From Hormoscilla sp. GM7CHS1pb (GTDB taxonomy: Bacteria > Cyanobacteriota > Cyanobacteriia > Cyanobacteriales > Desertifilaceae): 64,000 bases of DNA. Positions 1 through 8,464 of the stretch are shown here, piece by piece. The notes under the pieces were generated by a model. The model was not told the DNA's origin. It made no database searches and worked only from the letters and a program-made list of their open reading frames with translations. The stretch's first letter is position 1. Every line of letters begins with the position of its first letter. The stretch covers positions 124,001 through 188,000 of the forward strand of contig JACONN010000005.1 in NCBI GenBank assembly GCA_014323675.1. The letters run 5' to 3'. Both the position numbers and the translations under genes were made by a program.

Positions 1-1
1 C

Positions 2-115
2 GCTGTCATCAAGTTCCAACGCGATAATCAGTTACGTCCTGATGGAGTGGCGGGGCCCTCAAACCCAGAACCTACTCCTCCTGCGAAATCAACAGATCCT
101 GAAGTTGCCCAATAG
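2..115 (+). CDS. C-terminal end of a peptidoglycan-binding-domain protein (partial)
   Basis: The window opens inside this gene. The 37 visible residues begin AVIKFQRDNQLRPDGVAG, which matches the end of a PG_binding_1 repeat (FQ...L..DG..G). A short Pro/Thr-rich tail follows, then a TAG stop at 113-115. Proteins of this type are usually exported and bind the cell wall, but the catalytic part, if there is one, lies outside the window. The family call rests on one short motif. Confidence 0.6.
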   Translation, partial: AVIKFQRDNQLRPDGVAGPSNPEPTPPAKSTDPEVAQ

Positions 116-246
116 CTGGTAAAAGGTCAGTTGATAGTGGTCAACTGACAACCAACAGGCGAATAATGGGTTATTATATCATATATATGCTTACATGTCA
201 ACAATATTCTCAAAGACAAAAAAAGATGCCATCACAAAAAAAATTC

Positions 247-276
247 TTGACAGTAGAGGCGGCTGAATGCTAACTT
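247..276 (+). promoter_or_regulatory. Candidate sigma70-type promoter of tRNA-Leu(UAG)
   Basis: A perfect TTGACA (247-252) is followed after 18 bases by TAACTT (271-276), a weak -10 box. The tRNA begins 10 bases further on, at 287. Position and spacing fit a stable-RNA promoter. The -10 match is imperfect. Confidence 0.45.
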
Positions 277-286
277 AGAGATAGCT

Positions 287-368
287 GCGGATGTGGCGGA
301 ATTGGTAGACGCGCTAGATTTAGGTTCTAGTGTCTTATGACGTGAAGGTTCAAGTCCTTTCATCCGCA
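287..368 (+). tRNA. tRNA-Leu (anticodon UAG)
   Basis: Acceptor strands GCGGATG (287-293) and CATCCGC (361-367) pair fully. The anticodon stem CTAGA/TCTAG (314-318, 326-330) encloses the loop TTTAGGT, giving anticodon TAG at 321-323. A long variable arm and the T arm with GGTTCAAGTCC are present, as expected for a class II tRNA-Leu. The CCA end is not encoded. It reads CUA codons. Confidence 0.95.
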
Positions 369-396
369 TTACCGGTTACTAGGTAGCCGCTTAATC

Positions 397-2700
397 TTAT
401 CCAAACCCTGAGGATCCCCGGATCAAATGTTGCAGACGTGGCCGCAGCAGATTGTAGCTAGTCTCCTTACCGCCATAACGCCAGAGGACATAAGCCTGAG
501 AAATCTCATCGATCGCCCCTAGGGCCTCCGAGTGATAATGTGGGCGTAATGCTGTAGCATACTCCAAGGGAGTTTGAGCCGGATGCTTAGGATATCCCTG
601 AGCCTTTAACAGATCCAGCATTTGCTGGTAGACACTTTCAATGGGAGGCAACTTAGCCAGCTTCTGGCTGTGAAGCCACCGCCCCAACAGATTCCCACCC
701 AACCATCCCAGAAAGGCCAGGCCACACGCCAGCATCAGACCAGTCAACAATCCCACCCAGCCACTGGTAAACAGTCGCCACAGCCAGATGAGCGATTGCC
801 CTGCCCACCGGAAAATCCCACCAAACAGAGTCGCCAATAGATTCCTGACCGGACTGGGAAACCAACCGGCCACCCAATGCCAGAACTGTCGCAGGACACC
901 AAAAGTCTGATAATCTTCAACCGAAGGGGGAATCAGTTCGTGACCGGGAATGGGGTCAAAAGCAAACCAACCGTAATCGGGAAAATACACCTCCGTCACC
1001 GCATAGGCGTCACTGTTGCGAACCTCATACAGGCCCGTGAACGGATTGAACTCTCCCGGTCCAAGGCCCACCGCTAGCCTCGCAGGTACGCCGATGGAAC
1101 GCAGCATAATTGTTAAAACAGTAGAGAAGTGGTCGGGATAGCCACCTTCGTAGTCGAACAGAAAAGCCTCTACCAGATCCTGTTCTTCATCTAATACAGG
1201 CAAGTTGGGCTGAATTGTATAATGCTGCTTTAAATATTGTGCCAGATAGAGAGCTTGCTCATAGGGAACAGTCACGGGCTTTTGGGATTTTGCCAATATT
1301 TCTTCAGTCTTTTGGCGCACCCGCGCAGCGATTGAGGAGGGAATTTGCAGGTACTTATCCTCGATACTAGCTATATACTCCGATCGCGCTTGTCCCAATT
1401 GAGTGCGATCGCGCAGGGGCACTTTGGAGATCGCGGTATAAGTATCCCCATCCAGCAAACCTAAAGGCGATCGCAAAGAGTCTTCCGCATCAACCTCAAC
1501 CTTCTTAGTAAAAAAGAAAAGTTGCTTCGGTTGGGTCATAGCGGGAATAATATTCGGCAGTTCCGAAACTATAGAATAGGTTTGCACCACCTCTCTAGTT
1601 TGAGCCTGAGTCGGCCTACTCGGCAAAAAGAACCGATAGGACCAGCTAGGCCGTTCCACAGTTGCCGTCTGTTCGCGAGAAATCTCCCAACCATGACCGG
1701 TGTAGCGGTCAAAACCCAACACCCGCCAAAAACCTGCCGCCTGCGATCGCACCCGCATCACCACCCTCGGTTGCATCTGTCCCCGCAGGTTCTGGTTAAT
1801 CTTAGTATTAAAGCCGTAATAAAAAGTGTCATCTAGTTCCGTACCATCGCTCCCCCTACCACCAGAGCCCTCACCGTCCGATTCAGCATTTCCTTCTCTA
1901 ACATAACCAGGATTAGCAATCCCATTAATTTCCGGTCTGTCCGCTTCTGCCACTTGATTAGAAGCACTCACCGGAAACGTCCGCAATTGATAGCCCGGCA
2001 CCCTGGGTAAAGACGCAAAAATTGCCAAACCTAATGTGACAATTAACAGCAATATCAGACTCAAACGCCCCAGAGATAGTTCTGGTGGTAGCGATGGTAA
2101 TAATTTGCGGCTATTTTTTCTCCTAGTACCAACTTTAGTCCTACTAGGAATTAAACCCAGGCGCGATCGGTAATCTAAAACCAGAGTTGGCAGAGCTAAA
2201 GCCAAAAATATCAGCAAAAGTGGGGCAAAAGCCAAAGTTTGAGACAGGGTACCAGCAACCCCAATCAAAATCAGCCCGATCGCCATCGAGTATCCCAAAT
2301 CATGACGGCGGGGGAGGTCAAAACTGTGGAGTACCTGGAGTTGAATCAACAACTCTGCCAACACTAGCCTAGTATCATTCAGCTGAGTGAACAGGTTACC
2401 CAAGAAAGCAAACAGGGCCACCAGCATGGCCATCGCCAGTAGGAATTTCACGGCCACATTGCGTTTTCTGCGCCGATGCCAACTCCAAGTAGCACCAACC
2501 ACACTCAGGGGCACCGCCCATAAACTCATCTGGGTTTCTGCCGCCACATCTGTAGCAATAATTCCCACAATTACCAGCCCTTGTACTAGCACCCTTAACA
2601 GGAGTGAATCCTCCGGCACTGGGAGAGGCAACGCCTGAATGCGCCGCCACAGTTCGCCAAAAATTGGTATATCTGACCTGCTTGCTCTTGAGTTAGACAT
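397..2700 (-). CDS. TgpA-type transglutaminase-like membrane protein, catalytic residues replaced
   Basis: 767 residues. The N-terminus holds several hydrophobic segments (about 33-50, 60-70, 85-103, 136-175, 210-232). A long extracytoplasmic part follows, with a transglutaminase-like core at about 480-590, a further membrane segment near 645-672 and a C-terminal DUF4129-like tail. This is the layout of TgpA/DUF3488 proteins. In active family members a Cys, a His and an Asp form the triad. Here the Cys position (G-G-Y-P522-D-H-F) is Pro and the His position (D-A-Y566-A) is Tyr; only Asp582 (FDPIPG) remains. I infer a non-catalytic, perhaps structural or binding, role in the cell envelope. It is convergent with the upstream tRNA and follows patU on the same strand with a 55-bp gap. 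Confidence 0.85.
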   Translation of the reverse strand: MSNSRASRSDIPIFGELWRRIQALPLPVPEDSLLLRVLVQGLVIVGIIATDVAAETQMSLWAVPLSVVGATWSWHRRRKRNVAVKFLLAMAMLVALFAFLGNLFTQLNDTRLVLAELLIQLQVLHSFDLPRRHDLGYSMAIGLILIGVAGTLSQTLAFAPLLLIFLALALPTLVLDYRSRLGLIPSRTKVGTRRKNSRKLLPSLPPELSLGRLSLILLLIVTLGLAIFASLPRVPGYQLRTFPVSASNQVAEADRPEINGIANPGYVREGNAESDGEGSGGRGSDGTELDDTFYYGFNTKINQNLRGQMQPRVVMRVRSQAAGFWRVLGFDRYTGHGWEISREQTATVERPSWSYRFFLPSRPTQAQTREVVQTYSIVSELPNIIPAMTQPKQLFFFTKKVEVDAEDSLRSPLGLLDGDTYTAISKVPLRDRTQLGQARSEYIASIEDKYLQIPSSIAARVRQKTEEILAKSQKPVTVPYEQALYLAQYLKQHYTIQPNLPVLDEEQDLVEAFLFDYEGGYPDHFSTVLTIMLRSIGVPARLAVGLGPGEFNPFTGLYEVRNSDAYAVTEVYFPDYGWFAFDPIPGHELIPPSVEDYQTFGVLRQFWHWVAGWFPSPVRNLLATLFGGIFRWAGQSLIWLWRLFTSGWVGLLTGLMLACGLAFLGWLGGNLLGRWLHSQKLAKLPPIESVYQQMLDLLKAQGYPKHPAQTPLEYATALRPHYHSEALGAIDEISQAYVLWRYGGKETSYNLLRPRLQHLIRGSSGFG

Positions 2701-2755
2701 GTTAATTCATAGATTTGGGATGCTACAATTAATGTAACATATCCACCCAACCCAT

Positions 2756-3847
2756 CTAAGTAGGACAAACAGCAAAAATCAGGGGAGCCGTAGACTCTGT
2801 GGGAAACTCAACCACCAAAGGGTAAGTCCGATCGGCTTGAATATCTGACAATTCTACAGTCAAACTGCCGGGATTTTCTCCAAGGGCGATCGCCTCTGTC
2901 TGGTCTCCGGTCAACTTTAATCTACCAGCACAAGGCATCTGAGCCTGAATCTCCAACCTTGATACACCATCTCTAATATAGTAATTAGCCCGAACAATCA
3001 ACTTCCCAGCCCTAGTCAGCCATTCTCTGGACACCACCGGTCCCGACAAGTTTAATGATAGAGTCAGACCATTCAAAATCTGCCTTGCTGCCAGTAAGGA
3101 TAGTTGCATCTGTTGGGTAGGCGTTGCGGTTTCATAACTACTGAGGAAATTCTTCTGGTCTACTGGACCACGATGGGTAGACTCTAACTGCCCCCATTGA
3201 TTGAACCGATACTCTAAGAGCACCATACCAGCTAACTCGTTCAGAGTCTGGAGGTGGTTAGGAAACAGATCGCCGGTAGCCTGAACTAATTTAGCACCTT
3301 CACGCAGTCCCGATCGGGCGATAAGCTGACATTGCTCTAGCAGATGAGCTAAGATAGATTCGGGGAGTTTAACTGGCACTGGCAGGTTCAGGTAAAGTAG
3401 CTGGGCAGTCCAGGGTAGTCCGGGAACTCCGGAAGACAATGTGGAGTCAGAAATATCATCATAGTATTCGCAAACCTCTGTTTCCCAAGGAAATAGTGGC
3501 AGAATAGATGCGATTTCCGATTGAATTCGGCGCTTTAAAACAGCCTGGAAACGATCTTGCACAGCAGGTATCTCTCCAATTTCAAGAGGTTGAGACTCCA
3601 GCGGTTGTCTAGGAGAACCGCTAGAGTCGGGTGTGAAAATATCAATTTCTGCCGCTACAAGCGGAATATCGTCACCCCACCATATATCTTCGTCTGGTGA
3701 AGTTCGATCTCTGGAAGTTTTGGAATTCTCTAGGTTAGCTTGTGGCCCAGATGAAGGTGTAGATGCGTTCGCTCTTGGAGCTTGTAGCAGCCAAGCGAGT
3801 AATTCATCTGTGTTGGCTTCTGGCTCTCTATTCATGTTTAGATGCAT
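2756..3847 (-). CDS. patU: PatU-like heterocyst-pattern protein
   Basis: 363 residues, starting 18 bp after hetZ on the same strand, so probably cotranscribed with it. In Anabaena the patU genes (split there into patU5 and patU3) sit in the hetZ cluster and affect heterocyst patterning. The N-terminal third is acidic and low in complexity. The middle contains the block FQAVLKRRIQ...LFPWETEV (about residues 100-125), which I recognise as typical of PatU proteins. No catalytic motif is visible. A start at the internal Met5 (3835) is also possible. The call rests on position plus this block. In a strain that may not form heterocysts its role is unknown. Confidence 0.72.
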   Translation of the reverse strand: MHLNMNREPEANTDELLAWLLQAPRANASTPSSGPQANLENSKTSRDRTSPDEDIWWGDDIPLVAAEIDIFTPDSSGSPRQPLESQPLEIGEIPAVQDRFQAVLKRRIQSEIASILPLFPWETEVCEYYDDISDSTLSSGVPGLPWTAQLLYLNLPVPVKLPESILAHLLEQCQLIARSGLREGAKLVQATGDLFPNHLQTLNELAGMVLLEYRFNQWGQLESTHRGPVDQKNFLSSYETATPTQQMQLSLLAARQILNGLTLSLNLSGPVVSREWLTRAGKLIVRANYYIRDGVSRLEIQAQMPCAGRLKLTGDQTEAIALGENPGSLTVELSDIQADRTYPLVVEFPTESTAPLIFAVCPT

Positions 3848-3865
3848 TCATTCCGGATAATAATA

Positions 3866-5011
3866 TCAGGTATTACGGATTTTCCAAGCTATTTGTAGCA
3901 GATGTGACCACTTTTTGGTGACTTGGCTAGGAGTGATGCCCATCTCGGAGGCGATCTCCTGATGGGTGAGTTTCTGTTGCTTGAGGCCGAGCAAACTCCG
4001 CTGTTGTTGATTCAGCAGGTCCGTAAAAGTCTGCCATTGTCCGGGACTCATGCCCAAGTTCCGTTCCAGGTCCGCTTCCAACCACTGATGCACCAATTCC
4101 CATCCCAGTCCCGTAGCAAACAGGCTCAGATGATATTTAAAGCGCTGCTGTAAATAGTCCCGTTCCCGGGGAGTCAAACCCAGGATCTCTTCAATTTCCG
4201 ATGTCGATAAATCCTGCAAGCGGAGGGCACAGTAGTCAGCACAATCAAGTTGATTGCGGTCCTGTAAATACTGCATCAATTCTTCAACCACCTTTAAGCG
4301 CAGGTGATCTTCTATTGGGTTAGGATCCGCCGCCGCCACCATCACCTCTCGCACCTGCTTTCCCAGCGCTGCACTCCAGTTTCCGCCTGACTCACCAGTG
4401 GTTCCCTCCGCTGCTTTTTCCATATCAATAAAAGTTTCTGGCGGTTGCTGCCCTGAAAAAGTTTGGGCGCGGAGAATAATCAGTTGTTGAGACCGACCTC
4501 GCGATAGTCGAATGCGGCGTTTCCCGTAGCGTTCTACAAAAGCCATGTACTCTGCCAACTCCAGCAAAGTTTTCGGTTGATAGGTAACTGGCAGTTCTGA
4601 TTCCCGGCGCAAGGAATTCAGCGCCTCTATGTAAAAACCCTGCAAAAAATCTTCAATCAGAGTCAGCCTCCCTTGATAGCTGGATGGCAGCCCAGATGGA
4701 GTAATGTAGCGATAGACGATCGCACTCAGAGAGCTGTGTAATTCCACCCGTCCTTGGCGAGACCCCAAATTATAGTAGTGGAGACATTGCTTCAGGCGCT
4801 GACTGGCTAGCGTCTGCGCCCATGAAGCTATTTCGCCGGAGGCTTGAATCCGGTTGCTTTCAGAGCATATCCGCGTCACTTCTGTGGCTATACGTTTTGC
4901 CACCTCTTGACAGTTTCCCTCTGATGCACGGGTAGACTGTTTAAGTTCTCTCAACAGGAGCTGAAAAACTTTCTCAAAGATTGCCTCCACGATCGGCACC
5001 AATCTCCCCAT
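3866..5011 (-). CDS. hetZ: HetZ, heterocyst-differentiation regulator
   Basis: 381 residues, close to the roughly 400 of Anabaena HetZ. Characteristic blocks are present: RIATEVTRICSESNRIQASGE, LHSSLSAIVYRYI, LIEDFLQGFYIEALNSLRRE, LLELAEYMAFVERYGKRRI and the helix-turn-helix-like C-terminus with LGLTPRERDYLQQRFKYHL. In Anabaena HetZ is a DNA-binding regulator of early heterocyst development. In non-heterocystous filaments its function is not established. patU follows directly. Upstream, a divergent conserved gene starts at 5263, leaving a 250-bp shared regulatory region. A paralogue lies at 45967-47232. Confidence 0.88.
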   Translation of the reverse strand: MGRLVPIVEAIFEKVFQLLLRELKQSTRASEGNCQEVAKRIATEVTRICSESNRIQASGEIASWAQTLASQRLKQCLHYYNLGSRQGRVELHSSLSAIVYRYITPSGLPSSYQGRLTLIEDFLQGFYIEALNSLRRESELPVTYQPKTLLELAEYMAFVERYGKRRIRLSRGRSQQLIILRAQTFSGQQPPETFIDMEKAAEGTTGESGGNWSAALGKQVREVMVAAADPNPIEDHLRLKVVEELMQYLQDRNQLDCADYCALRLQDLSTSEIEEILGLTPRERDYLQQRFKYHLSLFATGLGWELVHQWLEADLERNLGMSPGQWQTFTDLLNQQQRSLLGLKQQKLTHQEIASEMGITPSQVTKKWSHLLQIAWKIRNT

Positions 5012-5085
5012 TACGACTTCTTTGCTATCAATGACCCTAACACACCCACCAGCATACTCAAAACTTTACGCTCATTGGCCAATCC

Positions 5086-5121
5086 CGTTCGCGTAGGCGT
5101 AGCCCTGTGCGCGCAGCGCAA
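5086..5121. repeat. Copy of a GCG-rich dispersed repeat
   Basis: The stretch ending TGTGCGCGCAGCGCAATCG (from 5106) matches the second half of the repeat seen inside genes at 37056, 44164 and 61561. The first half (CGTTCGCGTAGGCGTAG) is diverged. It lies in the hetZ upstream region. Confidence 0.5.
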
Positions 5122-5262
5122 TCGCCGGTGGGCATGGTACCTTATAATTTATAGCATTGACCAAAAATCTTGCTACCAAGGATCCGCCCGCTCGTCTTGT
5201 CGCCGCCATTTGGGCCATCTCATCATCCCTACCCACAGCATGAATACCCGAGAAGTCTAATT

Positions 5263-5670
5263 ATGAACTTAGACCAACAAATTAAACTGTTGATTGACCA
5301 AGCTCCCACCAGCACCCCCTTCTTGATGGAGGCGATCGCTCCTGTACTCAAGTCGATCGCTTCGCAGTTAAAGCACTCGCAATATTATATCATACAGAGC
5401 GCAGATGACAATTGGGTGTTAACAACTCTGAGCAATCGGGTCCAACCAGAGCTGCAAAAAAATGTCATTTATGCCTTTCCTACCCAGAAAGACGCCGCCA
5501 ATACCGCCTATGCCCGACAAGACCCGAGGGCGATGGCCTTGCCACATCCTGTCACTCACATTTTATTTCAGATGGTAGCAATGGAAACTGTCGATAGTCT
5601 GGTGTTCTTTGAGACCCCGGAAATCTCGACGCCGGTACTGAAGTTGAGCGTGCTGATGTACAAAAATTAA
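5263..5670 (+). CDS. Conserved cyanobacterial protein of unknown function, C-terminus frameshifted
   Basis: The 135-residue reading frame starts at ATG 5263 and contains blocks typical of a widespread uncharacterised cyanobacterial family (QYYIIQSADDNWVLTTLSNR, NVIYAFPTQKDA, PVTHILFQMVAMETVDSLVF). No enzyme motif is visible. At 5615-5620 (CCCCGG) the natural continuation ETPGN moves to another frame. One additional base there would extend the protein by about 37 residues to a TAA at 5730-5732, with the coherent sequence GTEVERADVQKLIFSYMQLL. The present end EISTPVLKLSVLMYKN is therefore probably spurious. The gene is divergent from hetZ. Confidence 0.75.
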   Translation: MNLDQQIKLLIDQAPTSTPFLMEAIAPVLKSIASQLKHSQYYIIQSADDNWVLTTLSNRVQPELQKNVIYAFPTQKDAANTAYARQDPRAMALPHPVTHILFQMVAMETVDSLVFFETPEISTPVLKLSVLMYKN

Positions 5671-5917
5671 TTTTCTCATATATGCAGCTTCTCAAGCGCA
5701 AATCTAACAATATCCCTGACGATATCGCTTAACAATTCAAAATTCTGGCATTGACAACTGAGGCAAGTCCCGGCCTTGGGCTATCCTAACTGTCCGACGC
5801 GGGAGCGCTATGAACATGAATAAATAATCAACAACTTTCCCTTTTCAACTTTCCCTTTTCAACTTTCCCTGGGGACCGCCTGGGAACACGCTGCGCTATT
5901 CTCAATTTACAACGCCA

Positions 5918-6889
5918 CTAATATATACGAATCAAAACGTAATCAGCCAGGTCCCTTAGAGCTTGGCGAGAGTCAGAGGGTGGTAAAGAAGCTAAACAAT
6001 CGATAGCGCTACTGGCGTGGTATGCAGCTAATTCCTGAGAACGCTTGATGCCATTACTTTCTTTAATCACAGCCACAGCCTTTTCCAAGTCTTCTGATTG
6101 AGTGAACTCTTGGGAAATCATTGCTTCCAGGTATGGTTTTTCTTCCAGAGCATATAATACTGGTGCTGTCAAGTTTCCGCTGCAGAGGTCCGAACCTGCT
6201 GGTTTTCCTAAAGTTTTAGTTGAACCAGTGAAATCGAGAATATCATCGACAACTTGGAAAGCCAGTCCCAGATGACGGCCATATTGATATAAATTTTCCG
6301 CTATTTCCGGAGACACCTCACTGAGTACTGCGGCAGCCTTACAGCTATTAGCAATCAAAGAAGCCGTTTTATAATAACTCTTTTCCAGGTAAGCCTCAAT
6401 TGACAAACTCGTATCAAATCGATTTAGTCCCTGTCTAATTTCCCCTTCCGCCAGATCCATAATCACTTCTGATAGCAGTTTGACCACCTCCAGGTTATCC
6501 AAGGAAGCCAAATACCAGGAAGATTGGGCGAACAGGAAATCTCCTGCTAACACTGCGATGCGGTTGCCAAAACGGCTATGTACCGTCGGTATGCCGCGAC
6601 GCACTTCTGAAGAGTCCACCACATCATCATGTACCAGACTAGCCGTGTGGATCATCTCTGTAATTTCCGCCAGCTTTCTGTGGCGTTGGGTAATATCCTG
6701 GTTCGGCATTGTTGTCCGCGAGACCAACAGGACTATCGCCGGTCTTACCCCTTTTCCCTCTGCGCCGAATAGGTGTTCTGCCGCTGCGTACAGGATCGGG
6801 TGACGAGCAGGAACCAGCTGCTTCAAGTTTTCCGTCAGCAAAAGCAGGTCTGCTTCCACCGGATAAAATATTTTTGTGCGATCGGTCAT
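5918..6889 (-). CDS. sds: Solanesyl (long-chain) diphosphate synthase
   Basis: 323 residues, trans-type isoprenyl diphosphate synthase. It extends an allylic diphosphate with isopentenyl diphosphate to make the side chain of plastoquinone. Both Asp-rich Mg-diphosphate sites are present: DDVVD at 88-92 and DDILD at 215-219. GKGVRP (46-51), HTASLVHDD and YYKTASLI are also family signatures. Length and spacing are normal. In many cyanobacteria it lies near murI, as here (murI 0.7 kb upstream on the same strand). Exact product chain length cannot be read from the sequence. Confidence 0.93.
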   Translation of the reverse strand: MTDRTKIFYPVEADLLLLTENLKQLVPARHPILYAAAEHLFGAEGKGVRPAIVLLVSRTTMPNQDITQRHRKLAEITEMIHTASLVHDDVVDSSEVRRGIPTVHSRFGNRIAVLAGDFLFAQSSWYLASLDNLEVVKLLSEVIMDLAEGEIRQGLNRFDTSLSIEAYLEKSYYKTASLIANSCKAAAVLSEVSPEIAENLYQYGRHLGLAFQVVDDILDFTGSTKTLGKPAGSDLCSGNLTAPVLYALEEKPYLEAMISQEFTQSEDLEKAVAVIKESNGIKRSQELAAYHASSAIDCLASLPPSDSRQALRDLADYVLIRIY

Positions 6890-7406
6890 TGATCAGCCGA
6901 CTCTAGCGCTAGGTTACGAAAATTTACATATTTACTCTATTCTAAGTCAAACCTGCGGCATCTGACAGCTAATATTAAGATTTGTTAACTTTTTCTCAAA
7001 ATTAACCACAGCCGCAGGAAATTTTGTGTTATTTTAATTATTAAGGATTTCAAATTTATTTAACCCGATCGAGACTGACCGGCGATCGTCTCCGATGACA
7101 GTTCAAACACTCGCGGTTGATCTAGGCAATCACAAACTTCCTTTTCAAGGTGGGTTGTCAAGTCCTCAGTCCAGTTATGAATGTCATTGGTCTTAAGTCT
7201 GATGGGCTAGTAAATTGCGGCTATGATATCTGTGGCTCCGCCACAGGTTAAATTATTGTGGCCGTTATCTGTGGCTCCGCCACAGGTTAAATTATTGTGG
7301 CCGTAAGCATATACCTGCGCCAGTGCTAGTCAAGGGCGAGGTTTGGCGATCCATATAATTTGAAATACCCTAACCGTTTGCTCTCCGCTATCCGTGTAAC
7401 TGTGCT
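6890..7406. other. Intergenic stretch between sds and murI, with a tandem repeat
   Basis: There is no convincing gene here. The first part is AT-rich and may hold the sds promoter. The only clear structure is the 39-bp tandem duplication at 7227-7304. Confidence 0.5.
7227..7304. repeat. Two tandem 39-bp units, each with a perfect hairpin
   Basis: Units 7227-7265 and 7266-7304 are identical. Each starts with CTGTGGC TCC GCCACAG, a 7-bp stem with a 3-base loop, followed by GTTAAATTATTGTGGCCG. There are only two copies and no spacers, so it is not a CRISPR. Confidence 0.85.
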
Positions 7407-7562
7407 ATGACTTACAAAGATCTTCCCCTGATAATTCCCGTTCTGGCCACGGCTTATATCTGTGTAGTTTATCTGATATTAATTCTGGCACAACGAGGTG
7501 TCAAGTGGTCGCGAAGGACGCTAAATCGTTCTGCTTCGCTAACGCGCAGTTCTGTCCGCTAG
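7407..7562 (+). CDS. Possible small single-span membrane protein
   Basis: A 51-codon frame from ATG 7407 to TAG 7560-7562. Residues about 7-28 (PLIIPVLATAYICVVYLILI) are strongly hydrophobic and the tail is basic (KWSRRTLNRS). I see no good ribosome-binding site and recognise no family. It could be a small membrane peptide or chance. Its end overlaps repeat-like GC-rich sequence. Confidence 0.25.
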   Translation: MTYKDLPLIIPVLATAYICVVYLILILAQRGVKWSRRTLNRSASLTRSSVR

Positions 7563-7586
7563 GGCGCGGGGCAGAATTTCGACAGA

Positions 7587-8426
7587 TCAGATTTGAGATT
7601 GCGCACGAGATGAGATCTCAGCTGGCTGGGCTCGAACTTTTGTGAGATTTACATGTTCCACCTTAATTGTACAACCTAGCCACTGAACTGACAATTGGGC
7701 AAACAGCTCCGGAGAGCCGCTGACTCCAAACCGGGTTGGTAAAAGAGGGCGAGGATTTCTGTATCCTAACAGGTCTAGTTCTTGAGCGGCGGCGGCAACT
7801 ACATGTACAGCTGGGTCAACTAACTGCACTGAGTGGGGTAAAATCCGGCGGATCACTGGTGCCATGAGTGGATAATGAGTGCAGCCGTAAACGAGGGTAT
7901 CAATTTGCTGTTCCAGCAAAGGAGCCAGATATGCTCGTGCTACTTGCCTGGTGTAGGGGTGATTAATCTTGTTTTGCTCGATTAGAGGCACAAACTCGGG
8001 ACAGGCTACTTGCCAAACTTGGACAGTTGGGTCAAGTTCTAGGATAGCCCGACGATAGGTATTGCTCTTCACGGTAGCTGGAGTGGCGATAACACCAATC
8101 CGCTTTCCAGAACGGACAGCAGCGCGGCTTCCGGGTAAGATGAGTCCGATAATGGGGAGGTCGAATTCTGAGCGCAGGACTTCCAGAGCTAAAGCGTCGC
8201 TAGTGTTGCAAGCCATTACCACCATTTTAACCTGCTGCTGTACCATCCAGGTCAGAATCTCGCGGACAAACTGTTGGATTTGGACCGGTTCTCGGGTGCC
8301 ATAGGGAAGTCGAGCCGTATCGGCAAAATAAAGAATCGACTCCCCAGGTAGTTGCCAGTAAAGCTCTCTTAAAACGGTCAAACCACCAACACCGCTGTCA
8401 AAAATACCAATCCGTCCGTTTTGCAT
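7587..8426 (-). CDS. murI: Glutamate racemase
   Basis: It interconverts L- and D-glutamate, supplying D-Glu for peptidoglycan. From the chosen start the protein has 279 residues. The motif GIFDSGVGGLTVLREL is near the N-terminus. The two catalytic cysteines are present in ACNTS (Cys73) and GCTHYPL (Cys182). A longer start at 8462 would add 12 residues; I prefer ATG 8424-8426 because GAGGA lies about 8 bases upstream and the family motif then begins at the usual place. The gene follows the amidase gene on the same strand, a cell-wall pairing. Confidence 0.93.
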   Translation of the reverse strand: MQNGRIGIFDSGVGGLTVLRELYWQLPGESILYFADTARLPYGTREPVQIQQFVREILTWMVQQQVKMVVMACNTSDALALEVLRSEFDLPIIGLILPGSRAAVRSGKRIGVIATPATVKSNTYRRAILELDPTVQVWQVACPEFVPLIEQNKINHPYTRQVARAYLAPLLEQQIDTLVYGCTHYPLMAPVIRRILPHSVQLVDPAVHVVAAAAQELDLLGYRNPRPLLPTRFGVSGSPELFAQLSVQWLGCTIKVEHVNLTKVRAQPAEISSRAQSQI

Positions 8427-8464
8427 CTGTCTGTGTCCTCTGTAACTTCCCAGGCCCGACATGA

